From NCBI RefSeq assembly GCF_932274485.2, contig NC_065887.2, positions 5,862,001 through 5,926,000 on the forward strand: a stretch of 64,000 nt of DNA. Direction: 5' to 3'. This stretch comes from Patella vulgata. Lineage: Eukaryota > Mollusca > Gastropoda > Patellidae. This document shows, piece by piece, positions 35,201 to 38,546 of this stretch; positions within the stretch are counted from its first letter, which is position 1; each line of letters begins with the position of its first letter. The notes under the pieces were generated by a model that searched no databases, had not been told where the DNA came from, and was given only the letters and a program-made list of their open reading frames with translations. Position numbers and translations under genes: made by a program.

Positions 35201-37165
35201 ACCACGTGTTTGTCCCGAGTGGACGTTAAAACCCATTTCTCGTTTTTACCATTTTGACGATGACAATTTTGCAATTTGAACCATAATATTTTCTCTTAAT
35301 ATGACAACGATTCGACTCCATAATGATGTAGGTTAACTGTTTCATAGTTTTATGAGATGTTGTCTAATAACGTAATATTTTTTAAGGGTGGATCAGATCT
35401 GGTCCAATGATGTACTAATTTCATGGGAAAGTTTTATCCTGTGTTTTTTTTGTACGTCTTTTAGCGTGATCGTGGATTAGGAAATATAACCCGGAAGTTA
35501 GACAGGGTGAGGCTTCATTGATGAAGGAGATACTCCATTGGACGAGTGAAATTTAGGAAGTAGGGCTACAACGCATGCGCAAATAATTAACCAACCATGA
35601 CAGCTGAAACACCGTTAGTTGTGTTACGTGTCGGTTCGGTTCACACAGATTGCAATACTATCAATTCGGGACGTTCCAGATTGGCAATCGAGCATCACCC
35701 AGTCGTTAAGGCAGACAATATAATATCCTTCTCCCAGACGTATTCAACCATGCGGGGAATGTTGGGTTTGTTTTTGCCACATAACGCACGCGCATAGCTG
35801 ACACTATTTGCTATATATATATTTATTTCATACTGAACAATTTTTTCAAATTCATAATTCGATGTTGAACCCTGTTTGAAACAGATCTAGACCTACTAAC
35901 ATATTCACTCATTGAAATTTTAATTTTTACTAGCAGATATGGTCGACCTGCCAGTCTAAGATTTCATCGGCATCACGCGATACGGTCGTAGATCAAAGGT
36001 CGGTTTCTTAGTGTATGTGGCGGAAATAGAGTTGCACGAAATGAAGTTAAAAATCTATTTGAGCGAAGTGGGTTCAGTTACGTAGTTATGTAACAGTTAT
36101 TCCATCCACTTGAATTAAAATTGTCACCCTTTAATTAAGAGTTGTTTCCCTTTTCATAAATACAGGCTGTGATAGGATTTAAAGCCTATCAGTACGAACC
36201 GTTGACCCAGCAGGGTAAACCTCAATGGGCAGAATCTCTCGGCTGGTTTATTGCTCTGGGACCGATTGTGTGTATTCCATTATGGTTTGTTTATTATTCC
36301 TGGAGGAAGGGTATGTTAAAGGTGAGTTGTGCCTCGTTTTGATCTAATATGGCGGTATAAATCTACTCGAGGATTCCCAGTCCCCGTAAATGTTTTGCAC
36401 CTTCTCTCAAAAGTACAAATTCGCGTGGTTTCAAATCAGTTTTCCACGCTATTAGCAGATTGCAATATCCATTACTTCATAGTCACCAGGGCAGAGGTCC
36501 AAGGTCCGTGGGGCCCGGCCCTCTCCCCGCCCCCCTCACCGGACAGGCATATTTTTTCACTCCTACATTCATGGAAATAGCTTTGAAAAATAAACCAAAA
36601 CAAAACGCACGGAGTATGCAGTCGGTTTGCGGTTTGACTCACTCCAATGTAATCCTATACATGTATGCACCTAATCGAGCAGAAATATTGTCTCAAAGTT
36701 TCTGATTTGATCAAATTCGCGGGATAATTTCCCCGACCTTCTCCCCGACCTAATTTCCAGCTAATCAAATTCCGGGATACGCCCCTGGTCATATTGGTCA
36801 ACCAGTGTCAAACATAATGTGGCTCCGATACGCTACGTATAGATTATATATGCAAATAATAGTCTGGGTAACAGAAACCATATAAATATTGGGTTGTGGT
36901 GCCCGCCCACGGGATCCTGTTTCTCATACACAAAACAATCAACACTCACAAAAAATCAATATTCATTGTTAATTTTCATTGAATGTTTCAGGCGACACCA
37001 GAATGGTTTGCCAGAAGGCGTCTTGGTGATCCGAACTATCAACAGGAAGAACTGGACGATGTTGACAAAATTCAGATCAAAAATGGAGACTACACACAAG
37101 AACACTACACGTCACAAACAAACTTTGCCTTTAAATCAGATAATGACGAACTGACAAAATTTTAG
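5763..37165 (+). CDS. SLC6 sodium/chloride-coupled transporter gene (paralogue B), 15 exons
   Basis: The coding exons sum to 1,803 nt, or 600 residues plus stop, the usual size for SLC6 carriers. All junctions are GT-AG and the phases agree from exon 2 to exon 15. Visible family marks are TM1 [15 protein letters not shown], the EL2 cysteines and N-glycosylation sequons, TM6 VQIFFSL...SYNKF, TM7 [10 protein letters not shown], and TM12 ending before a WFARR tail. Residues that bind chloride in animal SLC6 members (Gln and Ser of QIFFS, Asn and Ser of NCLTS) are present, so chloride dependence is inferred. Substrate cannot be read with confidence: SSCQGG in TM6 and FSSQ in TM8 suggest an invertebrate glycine/amino-acid-like carrier. 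Some introns hold SINEs, MITEs and tandem repeats. Paralogue A lies 4.2 kb upstream in the same direction. Confidence 0.88.
5775..7154. other. Intron 1, repeat-poor part
   Basis: No supported gene. It holds A/T homopolymer tracts near 5915-6060, 6250-6270 and 6480-6520 and a short TTTCG repeat near 6823-6844. Confidence 0.5.
7155..7238 (+). mobile_element. SINE family B, head fragment
   Basis: GGGGTTGGGTGACCGAATGG through GTGGTTTCGATTCCCAG is the tRNA-like head of SINE B. It stops at a poly-G run where another SINE B copy begins. Confidence 0.65.
7239..7505 (+). mobile_element. SINE family B, near full length
   Basis: The copy starts in a run of 12 G, has the head GGATGGCTGAATGGTTAGCA, a B-box-like GGTTTCGAATCCC, the TTTCTCCAGGTCCCCCGG centre and ends in AAATCCCATTTCTCTCTC. 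It sits head to tail behind a second copy's head. Confidence 0.8.
7506..8295. other. Intron 1, no recognised content
   Basis: I see neither exon-like sequence nor a clear repeat. The open stretch near 7473-7787 overlaps the SINE tail and shows no domain. Confidence 0.4.
8296..8717. mobile_element. MITE family M1, full length
   Basis: The 422 bp copy begins TTAAACGTACATTATGCAAG and ends with CATAATGTATCTTTAAG, an imperfect inverted repeat of the start. It has no coding capacity. Copies also occur at 12519, 20837, 25647, 28812 and 37198. Confidence 0.7.
9046..9330. mobile_element. Dispersed repeat M2 (partial MITE-like copy)
   Basis: GGATTTAAAGGAGCTAACCC, ACTCAATATTTTCCATAATA, then CACGATTCGTGTA and GCCATTTGTAATAA recur in the same order at 15040-15260. 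Only one end is clear here. Confidence 0.5.
9331..9751. other. Intron 1, no recognised content
   Basis: Overlapping short frames on both strands show no domain or splice context. I call nothing here. Confidence 0.4.
9752..9996 (+). mobile_element. SINE family B
   Basis: It starts at a poly-G run, then GAATGGTTAGCGCGTGGGCG, GGTTTCGATTCCCC, CAACCTCGTGGGTTTTCTC, and ends in ACCACATTTCTTTCTCTC. Confidence 0.8.
10025..10310 (+). mobile_element. SINE family B, full length
   Basis: This is one of the best-preserved copies: GGGGGGTTGGATGGCTGAAT head, GGTTTCGAATCCTC B-box-like motif, TTCTCCGGGTCCTCCGGTTT centre, ACGCGCAAGCGAATTATTG, and a pyrimidine-rich CCCCATTTCTCTCTTTATC tail. Confidence 0.85.
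10317..10592 (+). mobile_element. SINE family A
   Basis: tRNA-like head with GCTCGCAGGTAGCGTGTTCG, then GCCGAGAAAGTTCATTGG, ACAGCCGTCTAGTCGTTCGG, and a tail of CATTCATTTCATTTTCATTT. It follows a SINE B copy directly. Confidence 0.75.
10593..10959. other. Intron 1, no recognised content
   Basis: AT-rich DNA between two SINEs, with no gene or clear repeat visible. Confidence 0.4.
10960..11157 (+). mobile_element. Decayed SINE family B
   Basis: CAACCTCGTGGGTTTACTCC, GGTTTCCTCTCAAAGGAAAG and AAATTATTAAAATAAGA preserve the central and 3' parts; the head is hardly recognisable. Confidence 0.5.
11735..12450. repeat. Minisatellite, unit about 27-30 bp
   Basis: More than twenty degenerate copies of a unit like CTCTAGCAATACACGTATTA followed by AAACGTCTTTAGA run through intron 1. 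The small open frame at 12106-12288 is read from it and is not a gene. Confidence 0.9.
12519..12953. mobile_element. MITE family M1
   Basis: It starts TTAAAGATGGATTC and ends TAAATGCATCTTTGAG. The interior contains CTCGCTATAATAGTTAAAAA and GGGCTAGAGAATTGATTATG, as in other copies. It follows the minisatellite closely. Confidence 0.6.
13215..13385 (+). mobile_element. SINE family A, 5' half
   Basis: TTGTGGCCACTAGTTGGCTC, CCCGTGTTCGATTTTTCCG and TTGGCCGAAACAGTTTAAAG are the tRNA-like head and start of the body; the 3' part is missing. Confidence 0.6.
13421..13790 (+). mobile_element. SINE family A, full length with target-site duplication
   Basis: The best family A copy. The head has GTGGCTAAGTGGGTAAGACG (A-box-like) and GGTCGGGTGTTCGATCCC (B-box-like). 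The body has ACAGCTGTCTAGTCCTTCGG and TGCACGTAAAAGATCCCTTG, and the tail is CCCCATTTCATTTCATTT. TGTTAGAC plus a poly-C run occurs immediately before (13403-13421) and after (13792 onward), which is a clear target-site duplication. Confidence 0.9.
13815..14089. other. Intron 1, no recognised content
   Basis: AT-rich DNA after the SINE target duplication. No exon or repeat is supported. Confidence 0.4.
14090..14308 (+). mobile_element. SINE family B, 5'-decayed
   Basis: CGCCTGTCCAACCTCGCG, GCGCAAACCAATTATTGAAA, GAATGTTAGTCCCGAAATGG and a (TCTC)n tail mark the centre and 3' end. Confidence 0.7.
14330..14470. repeat. Dispersed repeat also present at 16240-16385
   Basis: AAACTGCAGACCAGCAGTAA, GGCTGCTACTATCACTGATA and GGGATGACATCGGGTG, with the following GGCGGGAGTTCATTAGGT, recur near 16255-16345. 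Both copies are followed by the same AATTGAG-AAAAAATAAA stretch and a SINE A scrap, so a longer segment was duplicated. Confidence 0.7.
14543..14620 (-). mobile_element. SINE family A fragment
   Basis: AATTCCAACTGCCAAGGATC followed by TTTTACGTGCACGCC and GTGTACACGGGACC is the reverse complement of the SINE A centre. Confidence 0.65.
15040..15560. mobile_element. Dispersed repeat M2, probable MITE
   Basis: The left edge GGGCTTAAAGTAGCTAAGT and right edge GCGATTTAGCTCCTTTAAAT form an imperfect inverted pair about 500 bp apart, and the interior matches 9046-9330 in order. There is no coding frame. Confidence 0.5.
15870..16134. mobile_element. Decayed MITE family M1
   Basis: TCTAGAGGGTTGATTATAGT, ATAACATTTGAAGCC and CACATCTTTAAGG correspond to the right half of other M1 copies. 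Confidence 0.45.
16255..16470. repeat. Second copy of dispersed repeat seen at 14330
   Basis: CTGACCAGCAGTAAATATCC, GGGATGACATCGGGTGTGGC and GGTGTTGGAAATATTTC-like sequence match the copy near 14330. A CT-rich microsatellite follows. Confidence 0.65.
16740..16915. repeat. Minisatellite, 39 bp unit
   Basis: Four and a half copies of ATTGTATAAAACCATTCACA followed by TCAACATAAATAAAAATAT. A single A/T substitution pattern separates the units. Confidence 0.9.
17110..17472. repeat. Minisatellite rich in AACGTTATA
   Basis: Degenerate units of AATATAACGTTATATAAATC and ACAAACTGGTGTTAATATAA alternate. The AACGTTATA core is near-palindromic. Confidence 0.85.
17473..17924. other. Intron 1, unrecognised
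   Basis: Non-repetitive sequence between the minisatellite and the LINE tail. I see no supported reading frame or domain. Confidence 0.4.
17925..18790 (-). mobile_element. LINE (non-LTR retrotransposon), 3' part
   Basis: On the - strand an open piece at 18443-18622 reads [18 protein letters not shown] and [14 protein letters not shown], the hallmark region after the catalytic domain of Jockey/CR1-type reverse transcriptases. Further on, another frame reads [18 protein letters not shown] and ends near 18171, typical of the ORF2 C-terminus. A 3' UTR and an (ATT)n tail follow at about 17920-17945. Stops and frame changes show that it is dead. It lies antisense within SLC6 intron 1. Confidence 0.85.
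18838..18963. mobile_element. Composite SINE family A scrap
   Basis: The reverse complement of a SINE A head (GAACTTTCTCGGCC, GTCTTACCACTTAGAC) is joined to a forward SINE A tail (AACAGTAGGACGTTAAACCC, CATTTCATTTCA). Confidence 0.65.
18990..19460. repeat. Minisatellite with TGACGT cores, unit about 42-48 bp
   Basis: About ten units of GCATCATGACGTGACGTTAT followed by TATAACCCATATTAAAG lie 140 bp before exon 2. Each unit carries one or two TGACGT motifs, the half-site core of CREB/ATF sites. Confidence 0.9.
19600..19708 (+). CDS. SLC6 paralogue B exon 2 (TM1)
   Basis: Acceptor TATTTTCAG and donor GTATGT bound 109 nt encoding residues 5-40: [30 protein letters not shown] and CFRNGG. This is the signature of TM1, with the sodium-binding backbone and the conserved Trp-Arg-Phe gate. 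It ends in phase 1. Confidence 0.95.
19709..20114. other. Start of intron 2, no recognised content
   Basis: Unique AT-rich intron DNA; no exon or repeat supported. Confidence 0.5.
20115..20835 (-). mobile_element. SINE family A with internally amplified 30 bp unit
   Basis: The right end (GGTTAGATCCCAATGCTGGC on the - strand) is a SINE A head. Between about 20235 and 20665 the normally single segment GTGCTATGAGGGAGATTTTG plus CCCGGGC recurs about six times, separated in part by unrelated DNA. The 165-codon open frame at 20055-20552 is read through this repeat and has no domain. Confidence 0.6.
20837..21230. mobile_element. MITE family M1, full length
   Basis: 394 bp, starting TTAAACATACATTATGCAAG and ending CATAATCTATCTTTAA. 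It is collinear with the copy at 8296 along its whole length. Confidence 0.75.
21385..21456 (+). mobile_element. SINE family A tail fragment
   Basis: CATGCGTATGCTGTTGCCGG and CCCTATTTCATTTCATTC mark the last 70 bp of a SINE A. Confidence 0.5.
21468..21695 (+). mobile_element. SINE family B
   Basis: Poly-G, then TCCTAATGGTTAGTGCGTGC, GGTTTCGATTCCCC-like motif, GGGTTTACTCCGGGTCCTCC and GAAATGACCTAGTTTGTGTC. It is joined to a SINE A scrap. Confidence 0.75.
21700..21838. mobile_element. SINE family A, rearranged fragment
   Basis: CCAACGCAGCGATCGAACAC and GTCTCACTCACTTAACC are the reversed head; AACCCTATTTCATTTCATTT is a forward tail. Confidence 0.6.
22242..22386 (+). promoter_or_regulatory. Promoter-like cluster: CRE, CCAAT, reverse CCAAT, TATA
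   Basis: A perfect TGACGTCA (22242-22249), CCAAT (22263-22267), ATTGG (about 22344-22348) and GTTATATAAC (22377-22386) are spaced as in compact metazoan RNA polymerase II promoters. No open frame with a recognisable product follows, so it could be a promoter remnant or a non-coding start within SLC6 intron 2. Confidence 0.4.
22613..22708. repeat. Short tandem repeat, 37 bp unit
   Basis: TGCCTACATATTGAC, then TATTGTACATACGACAGTG, occurs two and a half times. Confidence 0.8.
22732..22846 (+). mobile_element. SINE family A tail fragment
   Basis: ACACGCTGCATAGCGTATGG, TTATCCCGGTTGGTGTAGG and GTTAAACTTCACCTC match the 3' end of SINE A. Confidence 0.55.
22987..23103 (-). mobile_element. SINE family B fragment
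   Basis: ACTCGGCACAAACTAGGTCA, GGAGGAAACCGGAAGACCCG and GAGGTCGGACAGGCGGACC are the reverse complement of the B centre and 3' end, with an internal deletion. Confidence 0.65.
23115..23290. repeat. Degenerate repeat of about 20-25 bp
   Basis: Phrases such as GCGGCCTCTGGAACGAGACC and GCGACCGCTTGAACAAGGC recur seven or eight times with much variation. Confidence 0.6.
23360..23568 (+). mobile_element. SINE family B with internal deletion
   Basis: GTCCGTCATTGAGTCAAGTA, ACGTGACAAGGAGTAGGGTC, then a shortened centre and GAAATGACCTAGTTTGTGTC. The CCTCCGGTTTCCTCCC part is missing. Confidence 0.7.
24120..24560. repeat. Minisatellite, 21 bp unit
   Basis: About 20 copies of GAACGCTCTTATGTTTCATTT. Because 21 is a multiple of three, both strands stay open over long stretches (heptads FHLNALM and NVQMKHK); no start context, splice site or domain supports a gene. 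Confidence 0.9.
24684..24818 (+). CDS. SLC6 paralogue B exon 3 (TM2)
   Basis: 135 nt, phase 1 to phase 1, residues 41-85. It completes [10 protein letters not shown] and encodes [19 protein letters not shown], the TM2 signature with its conserved Glu, and IL1 ([17 protein letters not shown]). Confidence 0.95.
24876..25145. mobile_element. SINE family A, duplicated and inverted composite
   Basis: A forward SINE A body (GGCCTGGCAAAGAAC, GATGGGACGAAACCCCGATC) contains an 86 bp tandem duplication whose unit ends CACCTGTCCTCAGGTTTAGT. It is joined to a reversed head (CACTGAGCCACCGCGG). Confidence 0.65.
25146..25646. other. Intron 3, unrecognised part
   Basis: Unique sequence between a SINE and a MITE. 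A phrase near 25310 (AGGGTGATATCGAAGACAC) resembles 26720 and 16030, suggesting a very old dispersed repeat. Confidence 0.4.
25647..26038. mobile_element. MITE family M1, full length, next to exon 4
   Basis: 392 bp, inverted relative to 8296. It starts TTAAAGATATATTATGTAAG and ends CTTGCATAATGCATGTTTAA. Its right end is only 24 bp from the exon 4 boundary, so it supplies the likely branch-point region. Confidence 0.8.
26063..26284 (+). CDS. SLC6 paralogue B exon 4 (TM3 and EL2)
   Basis: 222 nt, phase 1 to 1, residues 86-159. It encodes [19 protein letters not shown] (TM3), [12 protein letters not shown], and then NVTNYLNS twice in direct repeat from an exact 24 bp duplication. The cysteines fit the EL2 disulfide, and NVT, NVT and NST are N-glycosylation sequons. 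Confidence 0.95.
26446..26575 (-). mobile_element. SINE family B, shortened
   Basis: GGGGTTTAACGTCCACTC, TTTATTTCAATAATTCGCTA and CCACGCCACTTGACTCAAAC are the two ends in reverse complement; the centre is deleted. Confidence 0.65.
26692..26907. repeat. Tandem duplication, unit about 119 bp
   Basis: CGGGGATCAACATCCGCTTT through AAAGCGATACCCGTGTTGTG occurs twice with few differences, separated by CGACGACGACTACTACTAGT. Confidence 0.85.
27140..27185 (+). CDS. SLC6 paralogue B exon 5 (EL2)
   Basis: 46 nt, phase 1 to 2. It encodes [14 protein letters not shown], corresponding to the SLC6 'S-A-S-E-E-Y' segment late in EL2. Confidence 0.9.
27290..27861. repeat. Dispersed repeat R1, copy 1
   Basis: TTTCCCCATTGACTTTTAAT, CCAAATTTTCGTTGGGTAGA and AATCATGAATATTCACCAAA, then CCATGCAAAAGGGAAAGGG, recur in the same order at 31515-31990 and in part at 39200-39640. 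Confidence 0.75.
28327..28459 (+). CDS. SLC6 paralogue B exon 6 (EL2 end, TM4)
   Basis: 133 nt, phase 2 to 0, residues 175-219: [36 protein letters not shown] and SKGIQSLGK. It matches the family pattern 'W-L-LC-LLAW...KG-KS-GK'. The acceptor at 28324-28326 (CAG) is preferred over a duplicated TAG 16 nt upstream because only it keeps the frame. Confidence 0.93.
28812..29021. mobile_element. MITE family M1, truncated
   Basis: TTAAAGATACATTATGTAAG to TCCTCCATTTTTAGCTTAA matches the left half of the copy at 25647, with high similarity. A SINE A head scrap follows. Confidence 0.75.
29107..29241 (+). CDS. SLC6 paralogue B exon 7 (TM5, EL3)
   Basis: 135 nt, phase 0. [20 protein letters not shown] is TM5, and [20 protein letters not shown] with LTDAT is EL3. 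The 'KVVYFTATFPY' and 'G-T-LPGA--GI-FYL-P' patterns of the family are evident. Confidence 0.95.
29255..29530. repeat. GA microsatellite, SINE B scrap and LINE-like 3' end
   Basis: (GA)n at about 29252-29282; a reversed SINE B head at 29312-29392 (CCACGCCAGTTGACTCAATG); then, read on the - strand, a sequence starting (ATT)n and containing CAGTTTACAAAGATACAATA that resembles LINE 3' ends. Confidence 0.5.
29627..29915 (+). mobile_element. SINE family B
   Basis: GTGCTTGGGTGATTGAGTGG head, GTTTTCTCTATGTCCTCCGG centre, CATACGTTAGTCCTGAAATG and a TTAAACCTCATTTCTAACTC tail. Confidence 0.75.
30216..30319 (+). CDS. SLC6 paralogue B exon 8 (TM6)
   Basis: 104 nt, phase 0 to 2, residues 265-298. [20 protein letters not shown] and [15 protein letters not shown] form the unwound TM6, with Gln and Ser of the chloride site and the SYNKF motif. 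Confidence 0.95.
30385..30890 (+). mobile_element. Tandem repeat with Helitron-like 3' ends
   Basis: Three copies of a roughly 155 bp unit contain GGGGTTGGCGGCTACACTAG, GACCGGGGAGTAACATAGGC and CCACTTCCGGTTTCGG. Two of them end CCCGAG[CT]GAAGCCGGG, a short hairpin, then TATCCTGCTAGT. Ending in CTAGT after a small hairpin is compatible with non-autonomous Helitrons (CTRRT end), but the 5' end is not clear. Confidence 0.5.
30921..31200 (-). mobile_element. SINE family A
   Basis: AAATGAAATGG, GACTGGGCTAATGAAGACGG, CGTCCCATCCGAACGGCTAG and AAACTTTCTCGGCCAACGC are SINE A in reverse complement. The head is worn. Confidence 0.75.
31388..31512 (+). CDS. SLC6 paralogue B exon 9 (TM7)
   Basis: 125 nt, phase 2 to 1, residues 299-340. 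[19 protein letters not shown] and [12 protein letters not shown] are TM7 with the Asn and Ser that help bind chloride; [10 protein letters not shown] begins EL4. The donor GTAATG lies at the edge of dispersed repeat R1. Confidence 0.95.
31515..31990. repeat. Dispersed repeat R1, copy 2
   Basis: It begins within two or three bases of the exon 9 donor and shares TTTCCCCATTGACTTC, CAAATTTTCGTTGGGCTGAA and TACCAAAACCTGGCAGAAAA with the copy at 27290. Confidence 0.75.
32090..32240 (-). mobile_element. SINE family A, 3' half
   Basis: GAAATGAAATGGGGTTTAAC and CGTCCTACTTTTCGGCCTC begin a reversed copy that breaks off after TTTTCGTCCCATCCCAACGA. Confidence 0.7.
32455..32567 (+). CDS. SLC6 paralogue B exon 10 (EL4, TM8)
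   Basis: 113 nt, phase 1 to 0, residues 341-378: [37 protein letters not shown]. The GLAF--YPEA motif of EL4 is clear. Where many neurotransmitter carriers have LGLDSQF in TM8 this protein has LGFSSQF, so the Asp is replaced by Ser. Confidence 0.95.
32651..32990 (-). mobile_element. SINE family A
   Basis: Reversed copy with GATATGAGGTTTAAAGTCCT, CGAATTCTAACTGTCAAGG, ACGCCAATATGTACACGGAA and GCGAGCCAATGTGCTGA near the head. Confidence 0.75.
33176..33313 (+). CDS. SLC6 paralogue B exon 11 (TM8 end, IL4, TM9)
   Basis: 138 nt, phase 0, residues 379-424: [39 protein letters not shown] and GLPMLTQ. The last 30 nt and the donor recur twice in tandem downstream (42 bp units), so donors at 33356 and 33398 are also possible and would add 14 or 28 residues in frame. 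Confidence 0.93.
33314..33598 (+). repeat. Intron 11 made of tandem copies of both flanking exons
   Basis: The first 100 bp are two further 42 bp copies of the exon 11 end plus donor (TTACCCATGCTGACACAGGT). The rest is three and a half 43 bp units of GGTTTAATCTGTTTGTATTT followed by TAGGATTCCCAACCTTATTT, which match the acceptor and an internal part of exon 12 (CTAGGATTCCCAACGTTATT). Confidence 0.9.
33599..33698 (+). CDS. SLC6 paralogue B exon 12 (EL5, TM10)
   Basis: 100 nt, phase 0 to 1, residues 425-457: [20 protein letters not shown] and [14 protein letters not shown]. It matches the family 'GG-Y-L-L-D-Y-AG--LL---E' pattern. Confidence 0.94.
33715..33925 (+). mobile_element. LINE-like 3' UTR and tail
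   Basis: AT-rich sequence ends in GGAGACCTTAAAAACTGAAT, AATAAA-like signal and (ATT)n, as at the end of the LINE at 17925. No coding part is present. Confidence 0.45.
34040..34330. repeat. Single copy of the satellite found at 45440-46690
   Basis: AGTGAAACTCTACACTAAGT, TTAGAATCAAAGATGTCTTG and CCCAAAGCATTGACCAATGA closely match units of the later array. Confidence 0.7.
34345..34533 (+). mobile_element. SINE family B, internally deleted
   Basis: GTCTGTCATTAAGCCAAGTG and GGTTTCGATTCTCCGC head, then a jump to GCGAATTATTGAAATCACAT and ACGATAAACCCCATTTCCCC. Confidence 0.65.
34540..34692 (+). mobile_element. SINE family A, 3' half
   Basis: CTGTCCGGGAAAAAATTTCC, CATTAGCCCAGTCGGAGCAG and GGACGTTCAACCTCATTTGA. 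It abuts a SINE B tail. Confidence 0.7.
34854..34954 (+). CDS. SLC6 paralogue B exon 13 (IL5, TM11)
   Basis: 101 nt, phase 1 to 0, residues 458-491: [34 protein letters not shown]. It corresponds to the 'G---F--DI--M-G--P--YW---W---TP' motif. The donor GTAAAC is weak, and a SINE B is inserted 35 bp beyond it. Confidence 0.92.
34989..35250 (+). mobile_element. SINE family B after a 16 bp poly-G
   Basis: Poly-G then TGGCTGAATGGTTGGGACTT, GTGGTTTCCATTGTCC, GGTTTTCTCCGGATCCTCCG, ACGCGCAAGCGAATTATTGA and AACCCATTTCTCG. Confidence 0.8.
35251..36165. other. Intron 13, remainder
   Basis: No exon or repeat is evident. The 66-codon frame at 35597-35797 has no recognisable domain. Confidence 0.5.
36166..36321 (+). 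CDS. SLC6 paralogue B exon 14 (TM12)
   Basis: 156 nt, phase 0, residues 492-543: [40 protein letters not shown] and [12 protein letters not shown]. It is the counterpart of 514-669. Confidence 0.95.
36322..36991. other. Intron 14
   Basis: No repeat or exon recognised. Overlapping short frames near 36329-36705 are not supported. Confidence 0.5.
36992..37165 (+). CDS. SLC6 paralogue B exon 15 (C-terminus)
   Basis: 57 codons and [23 protein letters not shown] followed by a hydrophilic tail ending DNDELTKF. The WFARR motif is shared with paralogue A. The stop codon region is the start of a 104 bp tandem duplication (37157-37367). Confidence 0.94.
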   Translation, partial: ATPEWFARRRLGDPNYQQEELDDVDKIQIKNGDYTQEHYTSQTNFAFKSDNDELTKF

Positions 37166-37367
37166 CGCCAGCTCAGTTGATAACTATGGAATGTCTTTTA
37201 AAGATGCATTATGTAATTTTTAGATACAGACCTGGCCGTTCTTGTTATAATTGTTCCACAAAGTTTTAGCACCAGCCCTGTTGATAAATATGGAATGTCC
37301 TTTCAAGATGCATTATGTAATTTTCAGATACAGAGCTGGTCGTTCTTGTTATAATTGTTCCAAAAAA
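37157..37367 (+). repeat. Tandem duplication across the SLC6 stop codon and a MITE end
   Basis: AAATTTTAGCGCCAGCTCAG and AAAGTTTTAGCACCAGCCCT start two roughly 104 bp units. Each contains GTTGATAA-TATGGAATGTC and the beginning of an M1 MITE (GATGCATTATGTAATTTT). Confidence 0.85.
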
Positions 37368-37937
37368 GATAATGCAAAATGAATATACTGAAAATAGCAT
37401 TTAAATTACTTTATTCTGAACGATGTTATCACTAATAAACACAAACAATTAATATGGAACAAAAAGACTATCTTAAATAAAGCGACATTTCGCTGAGGTT
37501 TTTTTTTATATAAACCTTCTAACTGTATATTATTTTCAGCACCATTTGTTTGATAACGTTTAGAGAACTCCCAACGAAACGTCGCTTTAATTAAAATTAT
37601 AATTGTGTTCCAGGTTATGTTTTTGTGTTTATTACGTGTGTCAATTTACTAAAAAAAAGATGTTATCACTGTTTTGACAAGATGTGGCATAGATTGTTTG
37701 TTATCGTAACAACAATACATATTATTCGAGACTAAACCTCAATTCATCATTTTTTGAATTAAATTATTAATTGGAAACCGTGTTTCAATCCGTTTAAATC
37801 TCCTCCATCCGATGATCTAGAGAGTTGATTATAGGCTTATCATGTGACTAAATATCAATATGACAATTTATATAACATTTAAATCCGACATAAAAACCTG
37901 CAATAAGCGGATTTAGCTCTTACATAATGCATTTTTA
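37198..37937. mobile_element. MITE family M1 with a nested insertion
   Basis: It starts TTAAAGATGCATTATGTAAT and ends TCTTACATAATGCATTTTTA. Its normal length of about 400 bp is extended by the tandem duplication and by a 225 bp insertion at 37435-37659. Confidence 0.75.
37435..37659. mobile_element. Short element with internal inverted repeats, 12 bp target duplication
   Basis: GATGTTATCACT occurs directly before and after. The insert carries AATAAACACAAAC near its start and TTTGTGTTTATT near its end, and the inner pair AAAGCGACATTTCG / CGAAACGTCGCTTT. It ends in CTAAAAAAAA. Confidence 0.65.
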
Positions 37938-38182
37938 CGTATCGTGTGTGGTTATTTAAAATAACTAGACCTCCTTGATTTGGGTTCAAAATATAAAGTC
38001 TCCATTCTCTCTTCCCCCCCCCCCCCCCGTAAGCTGTATATATATTTGAACTTTTGAGTTTTTTGTGTTGTTTATATAACTACCAACAAAAGCATGTGAA
38101 TTTGGTCGGATTAAGGAGTCACTCCCCATCGACAAATAATTTACGTTCCCCTTTCTCGTTCCCTTGTGTTATAATTTAAACG
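37938..38182. other. Intergenic DNA
   Basis: AT-rich with a poly-C run near 38017. No feature supported. Confidence 0.4.
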
Positions 38183-38395
38183 GGTTGTTGTATGGCCTAA
38201 TGGTTAACACTTGTATCATAAGGTCTGTCACTAAGTCAACTGGCGTGGTTTCGATTCTCCGGTTGTACGTGACAAGGTGTAGCATCGCAGGTCCAACCTC
38301 GAATTTTTGAAATAAAACTGTACCATATGTTAGTCCCAAAATGATCTAGTTTGTGTCGAGTGGCCGTTAAACACCCCGCGCCCATCTCTGTCACT
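38183..38395 (+). mobile_element. SINE family B, internally deleted
   Basis: GGTTGTTGTATGGCCTAATG head, GGTTTCGATTCTCCGGTTGT, then directly GAATTTTTGAAATAAAACTG and the 3' end. Confidence 0.7.
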
Positions 38396-38546
38396 CTCTT
38401 ATACTTAAACAAGCAAAAACAAATCTGTCAAAATGAAGGGTAAATAGTCCTTTTTTGAAGAGGAAAATCCCGCAGTCCCCGGAAACGGTTATGAATCTCT
38501 TCCGCCAAAAAGTAGGACCTTTTAACCGCTATTGAAACTTTGAGAA

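Noticed and set aside
35597-35797. 66-codon frame in SLC6 intron 13
   Set aside because: No homology recognised and no splice signals; the SLC6 reading frame is complete without it.
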